A stretch of 41,704 nucleotides of DNA from Bdellovibrio sp. (GTDB lineage Bacteria; Bdellovibrionota; Bacteriovoracia; Bacteriovoracales; Bacteriovoracaceae), in contig DYOQ01000004.1 of assembly GCA_020720455.1 (NCBI GenBank), forward strand, positions 1 through 41,704, read 5' to 3'. The translations under genes were made by a program, and so were the position numbers. Within the stretch, counting starts at the first letter, position 1. Every line of letters begins with the position of its first letter. Shown piece after piece: positions 1 to 9,515 of this stretch. The notes beneath the pieces were generated by a model. The model was given only the letters and a program-made list of their open reading frames with translations, ran no database searches and was not told where the DNA came from.

Positions 1-31
1 ATTAAAGTTGGCACTGGCCGTAATATTAAGG

Positions 32-73
32 AATTATTTGCCCCCAATTATTTGCCCCCAATTATTTGCACCC
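32..73. repeat. three tandem copies of a 14-bp unit
   Basis: The unit AATTATTTGCCCCC occurs perfectly at 32-45 and 46-59 and with one change (C to A) at 60-73. The third copy contains the stop codon of the pullulanase gene (TTA at 62-64, read on the minus strand). The period is not a multiple of three, and the other copies lie downstream of the stop, so they do not affect the protein as read here. Replication slippage over the 3' end of the gene is the simplest origin. The remaining bases 1-31 show nothing recognisable. Confidence 0.9.
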
Positions 74-2962
74 AATAACAGTACTACTTTTCCTTGGTAC
101 ATATATTTTATGGTTATCTATTTTAACGCTGCTTCCTTCAATAGAGGTAATGCCAGCTGAGTCTTTATCAACGAGGATATCACTGTTGTCACAAGTTATA
201 CCGCTAATAGCTATCTCAATCGCAGCGTCGTCACCGTTATGAATACAAATAAAGCGAGCGTATTTGTCCTCTGGCGAGAGTGATTCTAGTGAGTATGCGA
301 TATAACTATTATTTGGTTTTTCATTGATTCCAGCGGTGTCGTTGACGACGGATAAGTTAATTGTTGCCCTGTTTTTTTCTGTTAGCAATTTTGGCCTAAT
401 AGTATTGTTTCCAGTCGGGGTGTATGAGTCCGGAGGTGAGTCCCACTGGCCAGCTGTTTTTACTAATTTAAACTGTAACCCTTCTGGGTCAGACCAGTTC
501 TTTAGATCAAAACTATTAATTTGCTCTTTAGTGAAAGTTATTTGGCCGTTGCCAAAATTATCAAGAGTTAGACTGTAATGGTTGATTGGAGGATTTTTGT
601 TTTCACTTTGATGAACTTCTCCAACTAAAAATAGGGTTGTGTTAATTGGGCCGGATATAAATTCTATCGTGAGCTCCTCAATATCGCTCCAATCTTTATG
701 TGGATGCTTAGAGATTCCGTTTGATTCGATATCTGCAGTTGGAACAGTTTCAGCGATAAATTTCAGGTGGGAACTAATTTGTTTGCCTGTTTCATATCTA
801 AATGGGGCAAAGCTTTTTCTCAGTTGGATTAACCCTTTTACGTATGCTGGAAGGACTCTTGTTTTTTTGTTTTCGCTCCAGTCAATGCTATTTGTGCTGT
901 CTGGTGATTTATAACTATTTTCGTGGAAATGAGTTACACCATTTTCTGGATTAACTTTCTTTGATGTATGTGCTCGATCTGGATTTGGATCATTAGGAGC
1001 AAGTGGTTTACTTCGCCCTCTTTCAATTCCTCCATGCATAACGATTCGACCTTGAGAGGTAAATAACATTGAGAGTGCCATTTTTGCGTATCTCAAGCGC
1101 TCTTCTTCGCTACCTCTTACAGATAGATTTATTTTATCCCAAAGGGTAAATCCGTCGTGGATTGTTAGGTAGTTGATAGTATTAATTGGCCCATTTGCGA
1201 AACGGTGATATGAGTCGGTGCTAATATTGACATCGTTTTTTCCGTCGTTATTATAATCGGTGTTATAATTTTTGATTCCTCCAACTATTCCAGTTTTAGC
1301 TTGAGGGGCAAAGTTGAATGCTCCTTGGACAAACCCTTCTCCTGACATTTGTCCGGTATATGCGTCTCTTGAACTATCGTTAAAAGCACCGACTGGAATG
1401 TCTTTTGGAAGATTTGATTTTGTTACTGCTTGATTTTCAGGAAGATCTGTAAACTCCCATGCTTCACCATACAAGATGAAATCGTCACCAATTTTTTCAT
1501 GAAGTTTTCGAAGAGTATCTTGATCTAAAAATCCCATGAGGTCGAATCGAACGCCATCAATGTGAAACTCATTTTTAAAATAGAGAATTGAATCTAAGAT
1601 AAGCTTCCTGACCATTTCAATTCTAGTCTCAAGAGATGCTCCGGCCCCAGATTTTAGTGAAACTTCGCCAAAATCATTTCGTCTTAAGTAACATCCCGGA
1701 GCAATTGCTTCAAATTTGATCATGTCGTAGACATGGTTATAGACGACATCCATGACTACGCCGATATTGTTATCGTGGAAATTTTTCACCATGTTTTTTA
1801 GTTCTAAAATTCGACTAGACGGATCTTCAGGTTTTACGGAGTACCACCCTTCTGGAGAGAAGTAGTGTTGAACATCGTAACCCCAGTTGTAATTGATTTC
1901 GTCTTTATCTATATCGTCACCTTGAAACGAGCGATCTAGTTCGTTTACTGTATAAAATGTTTGAATCGGCATGAGTTGAACATGAGTTATTCCAAGGTTT
2001 TTTAAGTATGGAATGGTGTAGTTGACACCACTAAACGTTCCTCGCTCTTCATTGGTAGCATCAGAGCTTGGATGAATCGTAAAGTCTCTAACGTGCATCT
2101 CATACCCGATGTAAGAGGTGAGAGATGGTAGAGCAGTTTTGTTTGAGTAGTTATCATCATTAAACCCAGCTAGCACTACTCTCTTCGGATCGATGATGGC
2201 AGCTTTTGCATACTCATCTTTTTTAGGATTGAAGGCCGCAAGTGATTTTGCGTATGGATCAAGTGCAATCATTGTTTTTTCAAAAGCGGTCACTTTGAGA
2301 GCGTAATACATTCCGTGTAAATCTTTTTGCTCTAACTCGCTGTTTGTCTTTGTTACCGACCAAACACCACAGTCTCCTCTTACTAGTTCTGTTTTAGCAA
2401 CAATTTGATCGCTACCAGTTTTATCAAAGAAGATAGCTTCAACTTTGATTGCAGTAGGCGACCATACTTTAATGGTTAATGTTTTGCCGTCATAAATAGG
2501 CCCAAGGTTACCTTGGTAATTTAAAAAACCGTTTAGCGCTTTTTGGGAAAATAGGGCGTATATTTTTTCTTTGTCGATTATAACGTAGTGATTTCTAGTA
2601 AAATCCAGTTTTTTGTTAAGATATAAAGTGACTCCTCCTGTGTGGTCTTCAATGCGTTCAATTGCTATAGGAGTTTTGTTGTGATCGAAGAGATGAATTG
2701 ATGAAGGATTAAGCTCTTTATTGCTCTTAATTTCAATTTTGTGTTGGTCAATTATCCACGGAAAAAAACTCTTCTCCATATCTTCCTCAACATTTTCGCT
2801 ACTGATACCTCGTGTAGATATTTTATCAGAAAAAGGTTGGGTGTTTTTTGATCCGGCACAACTTACCGCAAGTATTGCCGCACATAGTAAGTTAATGATT
2901 GTAGTAGTTCTTTTAGCTGATATTATACTGGTAAAAATAGATAGACACATCAGTTCCGCCAT
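62..2962 (-). CDS. pulA: pullulanase, type I, surface lipoprotein
   Basis: This is a GH13 debranching enzyme that hydrolyses alpha-1,6 links in pullulan or glycogen-type glucans. The N-terminus has a hydrophobic segment ending AAILAVSC (Cys35), a plausible lipobox, so an anchored outer-surface enzyme is likely. A beta-rich N-terminal region is followed by a CBM48-like module (about 150-250) and the catalytic barrel. The type I signature YNWGYD is near residue 357. DVVYNH (region I) is near 405, GVRFDLMG with the nucleophile Asp near 475, YGEAWE with the acid/base Glu near 500, and TIHDG (region IV) near 600. A second Met (position 5, ATG at 2948-2950) is preceded by GGCGGA and is an equally good start. 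The gene is divergent from the maltodextrin operon, which probably imports its products. Confidence 0.93.
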   Translation of the reverse strand: MAELMCLSIFTSIISAKRTTTIINLLCAAILAVSCAGSKNTQPFSDKISTRGISSENVEEDMEKSFFPWIIDQHKIEIKSNKELNPSSIHLFDHNKTPIAIERIEDHTGGVTLYLNKKLDFTRNHYVIIDKEKIYALFSQKALNGFLNYQGNLGPIYDGKTLTIKVWSPTAIKVEAIFFDKTGSDQIVAKTELVRGDCGVWSVTKTNSELEQKDLHGMYYALKVTAFEKTMIALDPYAKSLAAFNPKKDEYAKAAIIDPKRVVLAGFNDDNYSNKTALPSLTSYIGYEMHVRDFTIHPSSDATNEERGTFSGVNYTIPYLKNLGITHVQLMPIQTFYTVNELDRSFQGDDIDKDEINYNWGYDVQHYFSPEGWYSVKPEDPSSRILELKNMVKNFHDNNIGVVMDVVYNHVYDMIKFEAIAPGCYLRRNDFGEVSLKSGAGASLETRIEMVRKLILDSILYFKNEFHIDGVRFDLMGFLDQDTLRKLHEKIGDDFILYGEAWEFTDLPENQAVTKSNLPKDIPVGAFNDSSRDAYTGQMSGEGFVQGAFNFAPQAKTGIVGGIKNYNTDYNNDGKNDVNISTDSYHRFANGPINTINYLTIHDGFTLWDKINLSVRGSEEERLRYAKMALSMLFTSQGRIVMHGGIERGRSKPLAPNDPNPDRAHTSKKVNPENGVTHFHENSYKSPDSTNSIDWSENKKTRVLPAYVKGLIQLRKSFAPFRYETGKQISSHLKFIAETVPTADIESNGISKHPHKDWSDIEELTIEFISGPINTTLFLVGEVHQSENKNPPINHYSLTLDNFGNGQITFTKEQINSFDLKNWSDPEGLQFKLVKTAGQWDSPPDSYTPTGNNTIRPKLLTEKNRATINLSVVNDTAGINEKPNNSYIAYSLESLSPEDKYARFICIHNGDDAAIEIAISGITCDNSDILVDKDSAGITSIEGSSVKIDNHKIYVPRKSSTVIGCK
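2899..2926 (+). promoter_or_regulatory. candidate promoter of the maltodextrin operon
   Basis: TTGTAG (2899-2904) and TATTAT (2921-2926) are separated by 16 bases and lie inside the start of the divergent pullulanase gene. Transcription from here would give a leader of about 80 bases containing the 2978-2995 inverted repeat. The match is weak and no better plus-strand candidate was seen nearby. Confidence 0.25.
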
Positions 2963-2977
2963 AGGTAAAATTGTGGC

Positions 2978-2995
2978 CCGGCCGATTTTGGCCGG
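2978..2995. promoter_or_regulatory. inverted repeat CCGGCC-N6-GGCCGG between divergent glucan genes
   Basis: Perfect 6-bp arms flank GATTTT. It is the only strong dyad in the short gap between the pullulanase and the binding-protein gene. Its GC-rich arms stand out from the AT-rich surroundings. It could be the operator for a maltose-type regulator acting on both genes, or an RNA hairpin in the operon leader. No regulator gene lies in this locus. Confidence 0.5.
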
Positions 2996-3015
2996 TTCTA
3001 TTAGGAGATTTTACT

Positions 3016-4218
3016 ATGCAAACTGGCCAAGTGGTACTTTTTTTTAAAGTTTTTTTATTAACTTTGGTGACCTGTTTTGCTTCTTTATTTGCTAGTGAAA
3101 AACTGATTCTTTGGACATCCAATGAGCATGTTCAAAAGGCCGTTGACTCTGTATCAAAAGGGTTTGAAAAAGAGTATGGAGTCAAGGTTGAGAGTGTTGT
3201 TCTTAGTAAGGATCTAACTACACAGTTTAAGACTGCTGCTATATCGGGAAAGGGCCCGGACATCTTAACTTGGGGCCATGATGTTGTTGGAGAATTGGCT
3301 TCAACAGGGCTTGTCGAGCCGATCAATTTAAGTGACTCAAAGAAAAAGGAGTTTTTTCCCGTTGCAATAGATGCATTTACATATGAGGGTAAAGTTTACG
3401 GTTATCCATATGATATTGAGGCCGTCGCCCTTTTTTATAACAAGAGTTTAGTTCCGACACCTCCAGCGACTATGGATGAATTAATGAGAATGGCCATTGA
3501 TATAAAAACCAAAAATCCTAAGAGATACGGTTTTTTATATGACATCAGAACGTTCTTTTTCTCATTTCCACTACTCTCAGCACAGGGGGGGTACGTTTTT
3601 AAGCAAAAATCGACAGGATTAGATATTGCTGATATTGGCCTTGCAAATGATGGAGCAATCGCTGGAGGAAATCTTATTAAGCAGTTAATTGATAAAAAAA
3701 TTGTTCCAGAATCAACCGATAACGGGATCTCCTCGAATTTGATGAAAAAAGGTGATCTTGGAATGACGATTGATGGGCCATGGGCAATGAGTGATATGAA
3801 AAAAAGTGGTGTTGATTTTGGCGTTGCAACGCTTCCTACATTTGATGGAAAACCACTTCGGCCATTTGTTGGAGTGCATGGTTTTATGATTAGAAGATCC
3901 AGCAAAAATAAGGAACTTGCAAAGGAGTTTATTGAAAACTATCTAGTGAGTAAGGGAGGAATAACCGCTCTTTATGGTGTTGATCCTCGTCCACCAAGTA
4001 GACCAGATGTTCTTCAAGAGCTAAAAGAAGATAAAAACTTAGTTAAATTTGTTGAGAGTGCAAGTATCGGGATACCGATGCCAAATGTTCCTCAAATGGG
4101 TGCGGTTTGGGCAGCGATGGGCGGTGCTTTGCAAAATATTGTTGGTGGTAAGCAGCTGCCAAAGCAGGCACTAACTATTGCAAAAAATCAGATTGAAGAG
4201 TCGTTAAAGAAAAAATAA
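3016..4218 (+). CDS. malE: maltose/maltodextrin ABC transporter, periplasmic binding protein
   Basis: This is a solute-binding protein of the MalE family that captures maltodextrins in the periplasm for the MalFG permease. The ATG at 3016 is chosen because AGGAG (3003-3007) precedes it at correct spacing. An in-frame TTG at 2971 would destroy the signal peptide. Residues 1-26 form a Sec signal ending near ASLFA, and the mature protein starts SEKLILWTS, the usual first strand. The family pattern GKGPDILTWGHD, the YPYDIEAVALFYNK stretch and the C-terminal VPQMGAVWAAMG follow in order. Length (about 400 residues) is normal. The gene opens a plus-strand operon, and the next gene starts 11 bases downstream. 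A run of seven G at 3585-3591 lies in the coding region. Confidence 0.93.
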   Translation: MQTGQVVLFFKVFLLTLVTCFASLFASEKLILWTSNEHVQKAVDSVSKGFEKEYGVKVESVVLSKDLTTQFKTAAISGKGPDILTWGHDVVGELASTGLVEPINLSDSKKKEFFPVAIDAFTYEGKVYGYPYDIEAVALFYNKSLVPTPPATMDELMRMAIDIKTKNPKRYGFLYDIRTFFFSFPLLSAQGGYVFKQKSTGLDIADIGLANDGAIAGGNLIKQLIDKKIVPESTDNGISSNLMKKGDLGMTIDGPWAMSDMKKSGVDFGVATLPTFDGKPLRPFVGVHGFMIRRSSKNKELAKEFIENYLVSKGGITALYGVDPRPPSRPDVLQELKEDKNLVKFVESASIGIPMPNVPQMGAVWAAMGGALQNIVGGKQLPKQALTIAKNQIEESLKKK

Positions 4219-4229
4219 CGGGGTTTAGC

Positions 4230-7085
4230 ATGTCTTTTTGGTCAAAAAGTCTTTTCTATTTTTTAATAGCAGTTATTTTCTCTACGTTACTTTTTGCAGA
4301 TGATGGCGTTGTTAAAACATTTTATACAGATGAGTCAGACTACTATCTGAAGCTCCATAAAGATGGATTTTTTCAAAGGTTTCGTGTTAGGCAAGAAGTC
4401 TGTAACGATGTAACAGGGGCACAACTTGAAGTGCAGGGCAGAGGTATTGTTGCTATTTTCGAAAAAAGAGAACCGAGTGAAATGAGTGGATTTTGGCCAA
4501 AAATCTATGGCCAAGATGAGGGGTTATTTTGTTGGTTTGAAGCAAAGGTCTCCGGTTTAAATTTAAACGACCCTCAGTCAAATAAATACGTCATTAGAAT
4601 TAATGTTTATGGTAACGCTAGTCCGATTTTTTTTGGTGGATACCAAAAATCAGTCCTTCCTTCGAGTAGGTTTTATCGAAATAATCAAGAGCTTGAATGG
4701 ATCGACTTAGGAGGGTTTGGAGCAACTCCAGTTATAGGTGGCGGTGTATTTTTTAAAGTATGGGAACCATTATCCGAAAGAGTCGATCTATTTTTAAATA
4801 GCGATGATATTGCGATTCAAATGGTTTCAGACAATAGAAGTCGTTTGAACCAGAAGCTTTCTCATGTGGTCTACGTAAGTAACGCAAGAGTTGGTGATCA
4901 ATACTATTTTAAATTTGTGAAAAATGGAAAGTATGAAAGATTAGAGGTTGCTAATGGTGGCTACTTTAGTGAAGCAAAGATGGACCCTTTTGCTAGAAAG
5001 ATTGTCTACGGTAAAAAAGGTGGTTTTTATAACGGTTATATTGATGCTAAAGCTGTAGTCGTTACTCATGAGGATAAGAAATTTAAGAGCGATAACAGAA
5101 TAATGGCCCTCTCTCAAAGCGAGATTGATAACTGGATCATATATCAACTATGGCCTGCAATGTTTAACCCAGAACAAGAAAGTGGGAAGTACAAAGTTGG
5201 AACTTTTAATTCAGTATCTAAACGACTCGATTATCTCGAAGATTTAGGTGTTAATGCAATTGAGTTGTTACCAATAAACGTATCAAGATTTAATGTCTCA
5301 TGGGGATATGCTCTTGACTCACTTATTGCACTAGAGGACACATTAGGAACTGATGCAGATCTGGTTAATCTTGTTGATAATATGCACGCTCGTGGAATGA
5401 GAGTTCTGTTTGATGTAGTAATTAATCACGTTAATAATAGTTTATTAAGAGAGCCACTTAGTAAAACTCTTCATAAAACCAAGTATTATGCTGGAGATAC
5501 AGAGTGGGGCCCAATGCCAGACTTTAGTAATGTTATGGTAAGACGTTGGCTTAAAGATGGCCTGTTAGAGTTTGCAAGAATATACCATATTGATGGTTTT
5601 AGATTTGATATGACAGGGAGAATTCATAACGGTAACAGTGATGGTTACATGTTTCTACAGGAGCTAAATACAATTCTTAAAATGGATAACCAAAGATTTT
5701 ACACTTCGGCGGAAGAGTTGCCAGATAATGTTTGGGTAACTAAACCTGTCACTGAAGGTGGTGTCGGATTTGATTCTCAGTGGAATGATATTTTTAAGAA
5801 TGTGTTTGAGGAAGAGTTTAATGGATATAGAACCTACAACAGGTGGGTAAACTTATACTCATTACAAATGGCGATGCAAGGGTACAGTAGTCACAAAAGT
5901 ATTGGCCAGCACTATCATTATGGGCCACCTCTTAGAGCTGTTAGTTACCTTGGAAGTCATGATTTTATTGGCAACAAAGACCCTTTTGTCCGCATTATTT
6001 CTGACTATGTGGGGATGGAACGTGATGGCCACAATGAGTTCTACCAAGTTCGACCACTTGAAGATCCAAGTGATACCGAGGCAAATTTCAGACTCATTCA
6101 TAACGATTTTACTCACGATGTGACAAGGTTAGCATACGGGGTTCTTTTTTCAAAACCAGGAGCGCTTCTTTTCTATCAGGGTGAAGAGTTGGCCTCAGAC
6201 ATTAATATAGAGAACGAGTGGCGTTACGTTGACGCTAAAAATAACGATTCGGAACCTACTAAGAATGTTGATGTTAATAGATATGTCTCATCGAATAGGA
6301 TGCCGTGGGAGTATTTTAGGCCAAGTTCATATGGACCTCTTGGTTTTTTAAGCGAGGGAGAGAGATCTCTTTTTACTGGCCATCATAGATATTTTAAAGA
6401 GCTTATTAAATTTAGAAATGATAACCCACGATTGAATGAACAAGACGCTTTTAATGTTAATGTTGATTATCCAAAATCGTTAATGACTTATCAGATTAGG
6501 GCCGGAATAAAAAACTATTTCGTTATTGCTAATTTTGGAGGTGAATATAAGGGAAAATGGATAAATTTTCCTCACTCTCATGGTGGACAGTGGTGGAGTG
6601 AGAAAATTAATTCGAGTGATAAAAAGTTTGGAGGCATTACTGGTAGGTATGCAAACATCATAAGTAATTTTGGTGGCAGGTCCAACATGGTGCGAATTGC
6701 TCCGAGTTCATTTATACTGTTTGAAGTTGTAGAAAAACCTGCGATCTCAAAAGAACTTTTTTTGATGGGTAGTTTTAATAACTGGCAAGCGTATGATGAG
6801 TATAAGTTAGTTGAAGATGCAGATGGTAAACATGTAGTTGATTTTTACTGTAGTAATCCAGGTCTATATGAACTAAAAGTTGCTACTGAAGATTGGGAAG
6901 TAGCTCTTGGTAGTGGTATGATGGATAATAATGGAGATCCTTTTAATAAAACGATTAGCGGGACCTTGAACTATGTTATTGATTCACCAAATGTAAAAGT
7001 CTATCTTGAAAAAGGCCACTATAGGTTTACGTTTGATGTCTCAAGTTTTAAATACACTTTTGTTAAGGTGGCAACGTTTCTTTAA
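4230..7085 (+). CDS. exported GH13 alpha-amylase family enzyme with CBM48-like and C-terminal beta modules
   Basis: A signal peptide (cleavage near LLFA/DDG) directs this 951-residue enzyme to the periplasm or beyond. After an N-terminal beta domain, residues of about 165-250 resemble the CBM48 module of branching and debranching enzymes. The GH13 barrel follows: DVVINH at 395, GFRFD with nucleophile Asp460, SAEEL with acid/base Glu495, and GSHD (region IV) near 575-578. The final 120 residues (from LFLMGSFNNW) look like another starch-binding or CBM48-type beta-sandwich. The fold is nearest to branching-enzyme and maltogenic-type subfamilies, but the exact linkage specificity cannot be read from sequence. 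Its place between malE and malF implies it trims incoming dextrins for this transporter. Confidence 0.85.
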   Translation: MSFWSKSLFYFLIAVIFSTLLFADDGVVKTFYTDESDYYLKLHKDGFFQRFRVRQEVCNDVTGAQLEVQGRGIVAIFEKREPSEMSGFWPKIYGQDEGLFCWFEAKVSGLNLNDPQSNKYVIRINVYGNASPIFFGGYQKSVLPSSRFYRNNQELEWIDLGGFGATPVIGGGVFFKVWEPLSERVDLFLNSDDIAIQMVSDNRSRLNQKLSHVVYVSNARVGDQYYFKFVKNGKYERLEVANGGYFSEAKMDPFARKIVYGKKGGFYNGYIDAKAVVVTHEDKKFKSDNRIMALSQSEIDNWIIYQLWPAMFNPEQESGKYKVGTFNSVSKRLDYLEDLGVNAIELLPINVSRFNVSWGYALDSLIALEDTLGTDADLVNLVDNMHARGMRVLFDVVINHVNNSLLREPLSKTLHKTKYYAGDTEWGPMPDFSNVMVRRWLKDGLLEFARIYHIDGFRFDMTGRIHNGNSDGYMFLQELNTILKMDNQRFYTSAEELPDNVWVTKPVTEGGVGFDSQWNDIFKNVFEEEFNGYRTYNRWVNLYSLQMAMQGYSSHKSIGQHYHYGPPLRAVSYLGSHDFIGNKDPFVRIISDYVGMERDGHNEFYQVRPLEDPSDTEANFRLIHNDFTHDVTRLAYGVLFSKPGALLFYQGEELASDINIENEWRYVDAKNNDSEPTKNVDVNRYVSSNRMPWEYFRPSSYGPLGFLSEGERSLFTGHHRYFKELIKFRNDNPRLNEQDAFNVNVDYPKSLMTYQIRAGIKNYFVIANFGGEYKGKWINFPHSHGGQWWSEKINSSDKKFGGITGRYANIISNFGGRSNMVRIAPSSFILFEVVEKPAISKELFLMGSFNNWQAYDEYKLVEDADGKHVVDFYCSNPGLYELKVATEDWEVALGSGMMDNNGDPFNKTISGTLNYVIDSPNVKVYLEKGHYRFTFDVSSFKYTFVKVATFL

Positions 7086-7104
7086 TCTTGTGTGGTGAAC
7101 AGTT

Positions 7105-8631
7105 TTGGGTAAATTACTAATTGCTATTTTTGATGCTGTTTTAATCTGGTTTGTGTGGATGGCAATTTCATATGGAGAGTTCGTCGTTGCTTCTTTGACA
7201 TTGGTTATTCTCATCACTTTTAATGTGATTTTTTTAAAAGAGTCAGCATACCCATTTAGGTATATGTTTCCAGGGCTGATCTGCTTTTTTTTGTTTTTAG
7301 TCCTACCTATTATTTTCACTATATATGTTGCCTTTACTAATCTAGGAACTGGCCATTTGCTTTCTGATGTTGATGTCAAAAATATTTTATTAAATGAAAG
7401 ATCATTAGGTGAAGGGAGTGAGCTTTATAAAGCAGATATTGGTGAGTCTAAAGGACAGAAATATATTATACTTAAGCTTTTGGAGAGTGAGTCAGTAGTT
7501 GCGCTAGTGCCATTTTTTTTTGATAGAAAAATGGTAATTGATGCTACAGTGATCCCAAACAACGATGTTGAAAAATTCTTATTAGATAATCAAATATCAT
7601 TGTTACCAAAAGGAGAGATTTTTAAGCTTGGTGAATCTTTAAGAAATATTGAGATTAAACTCCCTGACTCAACAGTTCTAACGTCAAATGGTCGAGCTAC
7701 GTATGCCAAATTTTTAAGCCGCTTTGTTAACGATGAGAATGGAAATCTTAAAGAGGTTAGTAGCGGTGAGGTTTTTTTTCCTAATTATCAAACCGGTTTT
7801 TTTGCTAGTAAAACTGAACAGCTCTCTCCAGGTTTTAGAACGACTGTTGGTTTTAGCAATTTCTGGAGACTTTTTAAGGATACGAAGATTGCCAAACCAT
7901 TTGCTAAAGTTTTTACATGGACCTTTGTCTGGGCGCTCTGTACTGTCTGTTTAACTTTTGTTTCTGGCCTTTTTTTGGCGATAACAATTAATAATAAAGG
8001 TATGCGTTTTAAGCCACTCTATCGGATACTTCTTATCGTACCCTATTCGATTCCATTTTTTATAAGCGTTCTAATTTTTAAAGGGCTTCTTAACAAAGAT
8101 TTTGGGATAGTTAATCAACTGGTCGCGCCGTTAATTGGTGGGACAAACGTTCCTTGGCTTGAACATCCAACGTTTGCAAAAATTAGTTGTTTGCTTGTAA
8201 ATTTGTGGCTTGGATTTCCATATATGTTACTAGTTTTAACTGGAATTTTGCAGGCAATTCCTGAGGATATTTATGAAGCGGCAAGACTTGATGGAGCATC
8301 AAAGTGGATTACCCTAAAAAAAATTACCATGCCATACGTAATGAGTGCTGTTGGCCCACTGTTAGTTGGAAGTTTTGCGTTTAATTTTAATAATTTTGTT
8401 GGGATTTATCTTTTAACTGGAGGGCTTCCTCCCATGGATAATGTCACAACGCCTGCTGGTGAAACAGATATCTTGATCTCTTATACGTACCGGCTTGCTT
8501 TTGAAGGTGGTCAAGGTCAGGATTTTGGGCTTGCTTCAGCAATCGCTATTTTGATATTTATAATTATTGCAATTATAACGCTTCTTAATTTTAAATTTTC
8601 AGGTGTGTTTGACAATGAGGTTAAAAAATAA
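7105..8631 (+). CDS. malF: maltodextrin ABC transporter permease, MalF-like
   Basis: This inner-membrane permease subunit forms the translocation path with MalG. The start is a TTG preceded by GGTGA (7094-7098). The next Met is residue 19, inside the first membrane helix, which supports the TTG. N-terminal helices are followed by a large extracytoplasmic segment (about residues 90-255), matching the MalF P2 loop, then by the conserved transporter domain. The cytoplasmic EAA motif reads EAARLDGASKWITLKK and is the contact site for the ATPase. At 508 residues it is close to the E. coli MalF length. The stop codon shares one base with the ATG of the next gene, indicating translational coupling. 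Confidence 0.93.
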   Translation: MGKLLIAIFDAVLIWFVWMAISYGEFVVASLTLVILITFNVIFLKESAYPFRYMFPGLICFFLFLVLPIIFTIYVAFTNLGTGHLLSDVDVKNILLNERSLGEGSELYKADIGESKGQKYIILKLLESESVVALVPFFFDRKMVIDATVIPNNDVEKFLLDNQISLLPKGEIFKLGESLRNIEIKLPDSTVLTSNGRATYAKFLSRFVNDENGNLKEVSSGEVFFPNYQTGFFASKTEQLSPGFRTTVGFSNFWRLFKDTKIAKPFAKVFTWTFVWALCTVCLTFVSGLFLAITINNKGMRFKPLYRILLIVPYSIPFFISVLIFKGLLNKDFGIVNQLVAPLIGGTNVPWLEHPTFAKISCLLVNLWLGFPYMLLVLTGILQAIPEDIYEAARLDGASKWITLKKITMPYVMSAVGPLLVGSFAFNFNNFVGIYLLTGGLPPMDNVTTPAGETDILISYTYRLAFEGGQGQDFGLASAIAILIFIIIAIITLLNFKFSGVFDNEVKK

Positions 8632-9515
8632 TGGATATTTATAAAAAGAAAGAACAAGCGACGATGCTAGCAAGGCATCTTTTCTTAATAGCAATAAGTA
8701 TCGTTGTTATCTTCCCGGTTTTCTATGTTATCTCAATCTCGTTTAATCCGTTAGGAGCAATAGGTAGCGATTTTATTCCGGATAAATTTTCACTTACTCA
8801 TTGGAAATATATTTTAGGTTTACCTTACATAGAAGGTGAGAGTACGGTGACTAATTTTCCAATTATTAGATGGTTGTTTAATAGTTTGAAAATCTCATTT
8901 TTAACTTCGTTACTAGTTCTTTTTTTATCGACAACATCTGCTTATGCGTTAAGTAGGTTTAAATTTAGAGGTAGAAAGACCTCTTTGCTCGTGCTTATGA
9001 TTGTTCAGATGTTTCCAAGCATTATGGCCTTGGTTGCGTTCTATTTGATTTTAACATTTATAGGTAAGTATTTTCCATGGTTAGGAACGGATACTCATTG
9101 GGGACTGATTTTAGTCTATCTTGGAGGTACCCCATTTAATATTTGGTTGATTAAAGGTTATTTTGAAACAATTCCAGCATCTATGGAGGAGGCGGCAATT
9201 ATTGATGGTTGTAGTCGTTGGCAAGCGTTCTATAAAATTTTGCTTCCCTTATCTGTTCCAATTTTAGCAGTCGTTGGACTATTAACATTTATTGGTACAT
9301 TTGCAGATTTTATTGTTCCATCGGTATTGCTAAAATCGCAGGACCAGCTTACGTTTGCAGTTGGAATACAGCTCTTTATTTCAGAATCGTTTTCAAATCG
9401 TTGGGGCCAGTTTGCGGCCGCAAGTATTTTAGGGGCGCTTCCTATTATGTTAGTTTTTTTTAGCATTCATAGATATATTATTTCTGGACTTTCAGCAGGA
9501 GGAGTAAAGGAGTGA
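8631..9515 (+). CDS. malG: maltodextrin ABC transporter permease, MalG-like
   Basis: This is the second inner-membrane permease subunit, with about six hydrophobic helices. The EAA motif is EEAAIIDGCSRWQAFYK, with conserved neighbours TFADFIVPSVLL and the C-terminal RYIISGLSAGGVKE typical of MalG. Length (294) is normal. The ATG overlaps the malF stop (TAATG), so both are made in step. No ATP-binding subunit follows: the next genes encode unrelated exported proteins, so a shared MsmX/MalK-type ATPase must be supplied from elsewhere in the genome. Confidence 0.94.
   Translation: MDIYKKKEQATMLARHLFLIAISIVVIFPVFYVISISFNPLGAIGSDFIPDKFSLTHWKYILGLPYIEGESTVTNFPIIRWLFNSLKISFLTSLLVLFLSTTSAYALSRFKFRGRKTSLLVLMIVQMFPSIMALVAFYLILTFIGKYFPWLGTDTHWGLILVYLGGTPFNIWLIKGYFETIPASMEEAAIIDGCSRWQAFYKILLPLSVPILAVVGLLTFIGTFADFIVPSVLLKSQDQLTFAVGIQLFISESFSNRWGQFAAASILGALPIMLVFFSIHRYIISGLSAGGVKE

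Noticed and set aside
2971-3015. Longer TTG start for the maltodextrin-binding protein
   Set aside because: It would add charged and Pro-rich residues before the signal peptide and crosses an inverted repeat; AGGAG supports the ATG at 3016.
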